Source: an uncultured Collinsella sp. (lineage in GTDB: Bacteria > Actinomycetota > Coriobacteriia > Coriobacteriales > Coriobacteriaceae). Taken from it: a DNA stretch of 64,000 nucleotides. Positions 61,947-64,000 of the stretch are shown here, one piece after another. The position numbers and the translations under genes are program-made. Under the pieces are notes generated by a model that did no database searches, had not been told where the DNA came from, and worked only from the letters and a program-made list of their open reading frames with translations. The DNA lies in contig URRB01000012.1 in assembly GCA_900550195.1 (NCBI GenBank), positions 1-64,000 on the forward strand, in the 5' to 3' direction. Position 1 is the stretch's first letter. Each line of letters opens with the position of its first letter.

Positions 61947-62076
61947 TTTCGGAAGTGCGGGGAAAAACTCCGAATCTCCGAGCACACGGCTCTTTTGCAC
62001 CCTTGTGAGCGTCGGTTTTGTTGCTAAAAAAGTCGGTCTGGTCGGCGGCGCTCAGTTTTTCACCGCACTTCCGAAA
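61947..62076. repeat. Long-arm hairpin, TTTCGGAAGTGCGG type
   Basis: 23-base arms at 61947-61969 and 62054-62076, 22 paired, enclosing 84 bases. The start (ATTTCGGAAGTG-GGG) also occurs at about 56523, so it may be part of another dispersed repeat. Confidence 0.7.
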
Positions 62077-62309
62077 ACCGCGGTCTCGCAATATGAAAAA
62101 CGGCCTCCATAACTCTGGGTTAATGGATAAGTGTGGCCTTTCGCCGTATATCACTGTCCGTTTATGGAACCTATCTCCAACGAGTCGTAGCCATATGGTT
62201 TGATGTCAGAAACATATAGTTGTCGCCAGCCTGCTGGCGACGTTCCCCCTGATATCGGAGGTTCCAGGTATGTTTCGCGCTCCGTTAAACAACTATCGGT
62301 TGGTCTAAC

Positions 62310-62759
62310 ATGGGTCGCCGTGCTATTTCGATAACCCTTGCAGTGGTCTGCCTGGCTGTGCTCCTGGGCGCTACAGGGCTGTTTGCTATAAGCCGGGAAA
62401 CGTCCTATATGCAGGAATGCGCTTCCGAAGGGTTTGCCATTGACGGTTACTATCGGGACGACAAGACGAGTCTGGAAACCCTGGCCTTTCTTGAAGAGGA
62501 TAACCATCGGTGGCAACTGGTCGACAAAGACGGCAGCTGCGTTGACGGGCAGTTTAAGCGTACGGATGACCCCAACATCCTGATATTAAAGAAGGAAAAC
62601 GGCGAAGAATTCGGCACGGTTCACGTTGCGTATATATCGCGCCGACGCAATCAGGGGCAGATTTACCTAATTAGAAATACTGAGGTGACCCGATTTTATC
62701 TTGTGAGCACCGATACGGCGTTTACGGTGGAGTCTGGCGATGTCGATGCGGACGTCTGA
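62310..62759 (+). CDS. Small membrane-anchored protein of unknown function
   Basis: 149 residues. An N-terminal signal or anchor (residues 4-27: AISITLAVVCLAVLLGATGL) with two Arg before it, then a soluble beta-rich domain (HRWQLVDKDGSCVDGQFKRT, KENGEEFGTVHVAYISRRR). I do not recognise a family. Probably outside the membrane. Has its own terminator. Confidence 0.65.
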   Translation: MGRRAISITLAVVCLAVLLGATGLFAISRETSYMQECASEGFAIDGYYRDDKTSLETLAFLEEDNHRWQLVDKDGSCVDGQFKRTDDPNILILKKENGEEFGTVHVAYISRRRNQGQIYLIRNTEVTRFYLVSTDTAFTVESGDVDADV

Positions 62760-62780
62760 TTCACGGCAATAAAACAGCGA

Positions 62781-62815
62781 GCGGGGCGCGAACGTGAACT
62801 ACGTCCCGCTTTTTG
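62781..62815 (+). terminator. Intrinsic terminator
   Basis: AGCGGGGCG (62781-62789) pairs with CGTCCCGCT (62803-62811) with one G-U pair; TTTTT follows. Confidence 0.85.
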
Positions 62816-62886
62816 CATGTGCCTGCGTCGCGTCTGAGCCTCGCCGCGACTTGCGCCTGTGCGCGAGAGCCATCCCATGCTCCGCA

Positions 62887-63942
62887 TTACTCCACATCAA
62901 ACTCCACGCGATCGAGTTCGGGCACGTTGAGGTCGATGAGCTTGCGGGCGACGTGGCGGTCGTGCGTCCCGAGCGCCTCGCTCGTTGTCACATGGGCGAC
63001 AGTTTGGCGCTCGACAAGGCCCTCCTTGTCGCCCTCGGCAGCCGAGGTCTCGACGGCGACGGTGTAATCCTTAAAGCCCGGCAGCACCGCGGCAAGCTCG
63101 CGTGTGGTTTCGGTGACGCCGTAGCCGTCCTGCACGCCGGCCTGCGCCGAGCCAATAGACCCTGCCGTCATAACGATGCAGGGGATGGCAAAGATCACCG
63201 TGCCCACAATGATGCGGCGGCGCACCTTGCGCGACAGCTCGTCGACCTCGGCATTTTCCTCGGCGGTCACAATGCCGTCGCCGTTGAGGTCGCGCTTGAG
63301 CGGCACACGCAAAAGAAGCAGCACGGCTTCGGCAGCCAGTGCGATAAAGACCACGTTGATGCCAAACTCGTAAAGCGCCGAGAGAAACAGTGATCCGCTT
63401 GCGATGGCGATGCCATAGCCCGCCGCGCACAGGGGCGGCATAAGCGCAGTCGCAACGGCGACGCCGGCGATGAGCGTGGCGGGTTCCTGGTCGCGCGAGT
63501 TGCCCAGGCCACCCGCAAAGCCGCCCGCGAGCGCGACGGCAAGGTCCCACACAGTCGGTGTCGAATTGTCGATGATGGCGGCCGTGGTGGTGCCAAGGGG
63601 CGAGAGCTTAAAGTACAACGTGGACGTGACCAGGCAAAAGGCCATCTGAAGCGCGAGGCTGGCGACGGCCTCGACGGCAATCTCGCGGTCGAGCGTGGCG
63701 ATGCCGTATGCCATGGCAAGGACCGAGCCCATGAGCGGGCAGATGAGCATGGCGCCTACAATGGCGATATCCGAGTCGATATCGAGGCCGATGCTCGCGA
63801 TCAACATGGCAATGATCAGGATGCATAAGTGCGAGCCAGTCAGGCGCGCCCCGTTTACAAAGCGCTTGCGAATCACGTGATAGGGCGCGCGTCCCTCGCG
63901 AATGTTGAATGCCTGCTTAAGGAAACGGGTGGCATTCTCCAT
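62887..63942 (-). CDS. DUF389-family membrane protein
   Basis: 351 residues. Six or so membrane spans in the first 250 residues, with ICPLMGSVLAMAYG and GVAVATALMPPLCAAGYG, the typical repeated sequence of DUF389, and GGLGNSRDQEPATLIAG in between. A C-terminal soluble domain follows. DUF389 proteins are often called TIGR00341/TIGR00271-type and have no settled role. Complete. Confidence 0.87.
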   Translation of the reverse strand: MENATRFLKQAFNIREGRAPYHVIRKRFVNGARLTGSHLCILIIAMLIASIGLDIDSDIAIVGAMLICPLMGSVLAMAYGIATLDREIAVEAVASLALQMAFCLVTSTLYFKLSPLGTTTAAIIDNSTPTVWDLAVALAGGFAGGLGNSRDQEPATLIAGVAVATALMPPLCAAGYGIAIASGSLFLSALYEFGINVVFIALAAEAVLLLLRVPLKRDLNGDGIVTAEENAEVDELSRKVRRRIIVGTVIFAIPCIVMTAGSIGSAQAGVQDGYGVTETTRELAAVLPGFKDYTVAVETSAAEGDKEGLVERQTVAHVTTSEALGTHDRHVARKLIDLNVPELDRVEFDVE

Positions 63943-64000
63943 GGCCTCGCTGTGTGCAGGGCGTATACCGTGACGACGATGATGACGCTCGCGCAGCCGC

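Larger units (their letters stand above)
61831..62309. other. Intergenic with terminator and long hairpin
   Basis: No gene. Holds the terminator at 61856-61894 and a 23-base inverted repeat (61947-61969 with 62054-62076, one mismatch) around 84 bases. The rest, 62077-62309, shows nothing I can support. Confidence 0.55.

Noticed and set aside
63943..64000. Gene start at the right end
   Set aside because: Only 58 bases remain; nothing can be supported.

Overview
The window looks like a high-GC gut actinobacterium of the Coriobacteriia, most likely Collinsella. This is inferred from gene style and content (mixed-substrate-type PFK, SEC-C methionine aminopeptidase, fused 2-hydroxyacyl-CoA dehydratase activase, fructan/sucrose PTS); no rRNA or other marker gene is present to prove it. 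Bases 1-51 are not biological: they are the Illumina P5/TruSeq adapter. The window therefore starts at a contig end, inside a truncated IS110 transposase.

Layout. 1-1 kb: IS110 fragment. 1.1-6.7 kb: LacI-regulated sucrose/fructo-oligosaccharide locus (regulator, two GH32 enzymes, PTS EIIBC) with four shared operator-like sites. 7-11.7 kb: DegV, PFL-activase, serine hydrolase, MTA/SAH nucleosidase, EngB. 11.7-13.1 kb: AT-richer DUF3990/XRE toxin-antitoxin-like pair behind a double-palindrome operator. 13.4-18.7 kb: aspartate-family genes thrB, thrC, lysC, asd. 19-24.4 kb: ogt, an Abi_2 remnant, a GyrI-like gene with a LexA-type box, a MacB/FtsX-like exporter. 25-33 kb: pfkA, an anchored Ntn hydrolase, M18 peptidase, RHH/PIN toxin-antitoxin, a dehydrogenase, map, a radical SAM protein. 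33-36.5 kb: alpha/beta hydrolase and a c-di-GMP hub (degenerate GGDEF-REC-HD-GYP plus Hpt). 36.5-43 kb: class I amidotransferase, polar amino-acid ABC operon, dxs. 43-50 kb: HD protein, CmpB-like membrane protein, amtB-glnK, a TetR/MFS pair, a HAD phosphatase. 50-55.6 kb: TetR and a 1592-residue fused dehydratase activase. 55.6-61.8 kb: an AT-rich inserted island. 62-64 kb: a small anchored protein and a DUF389 protein.

The most interesting locus is the island at about 55.8-61.8 kb. Behind a divergent LysR regulator lie two adjacent small genes, 57813-57983 and 57992-58156. They encode cysteine-rich peptides of 56 and 54 residues with related starts and their own ribosome binding sites. They are followed at once by a radical SAM/SPASM maturase with N-terminal recognition-like region, an ABC exporter without peptidase domain, and a CPBP-like membrane protein whose catalytic motifs are degenerate. 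This is the architecture of a ribosomally made, post-translationally modified peptide (RiPP) cluster. An IS21 remnant lies on one side and a diverged, deleted copy of the activase 3' end on the other, so it was probably acquired by recombination next to that gene.

The second unusual layer is between genes. Two families of large nested hairpins keep nearly the same internal-loop sequence while their long paired arms are unrelated in sequence (family 1: about 13.3, 14.3, 18.75 and 24.85 kb; family 2: about 30.0 and 46.4 kb). There is also a set of small inverted repeats with a GGGACAG-like loop, and an alternating six-site repeat array at 41.0-41.25 kb with a pitch of about 40 bp.
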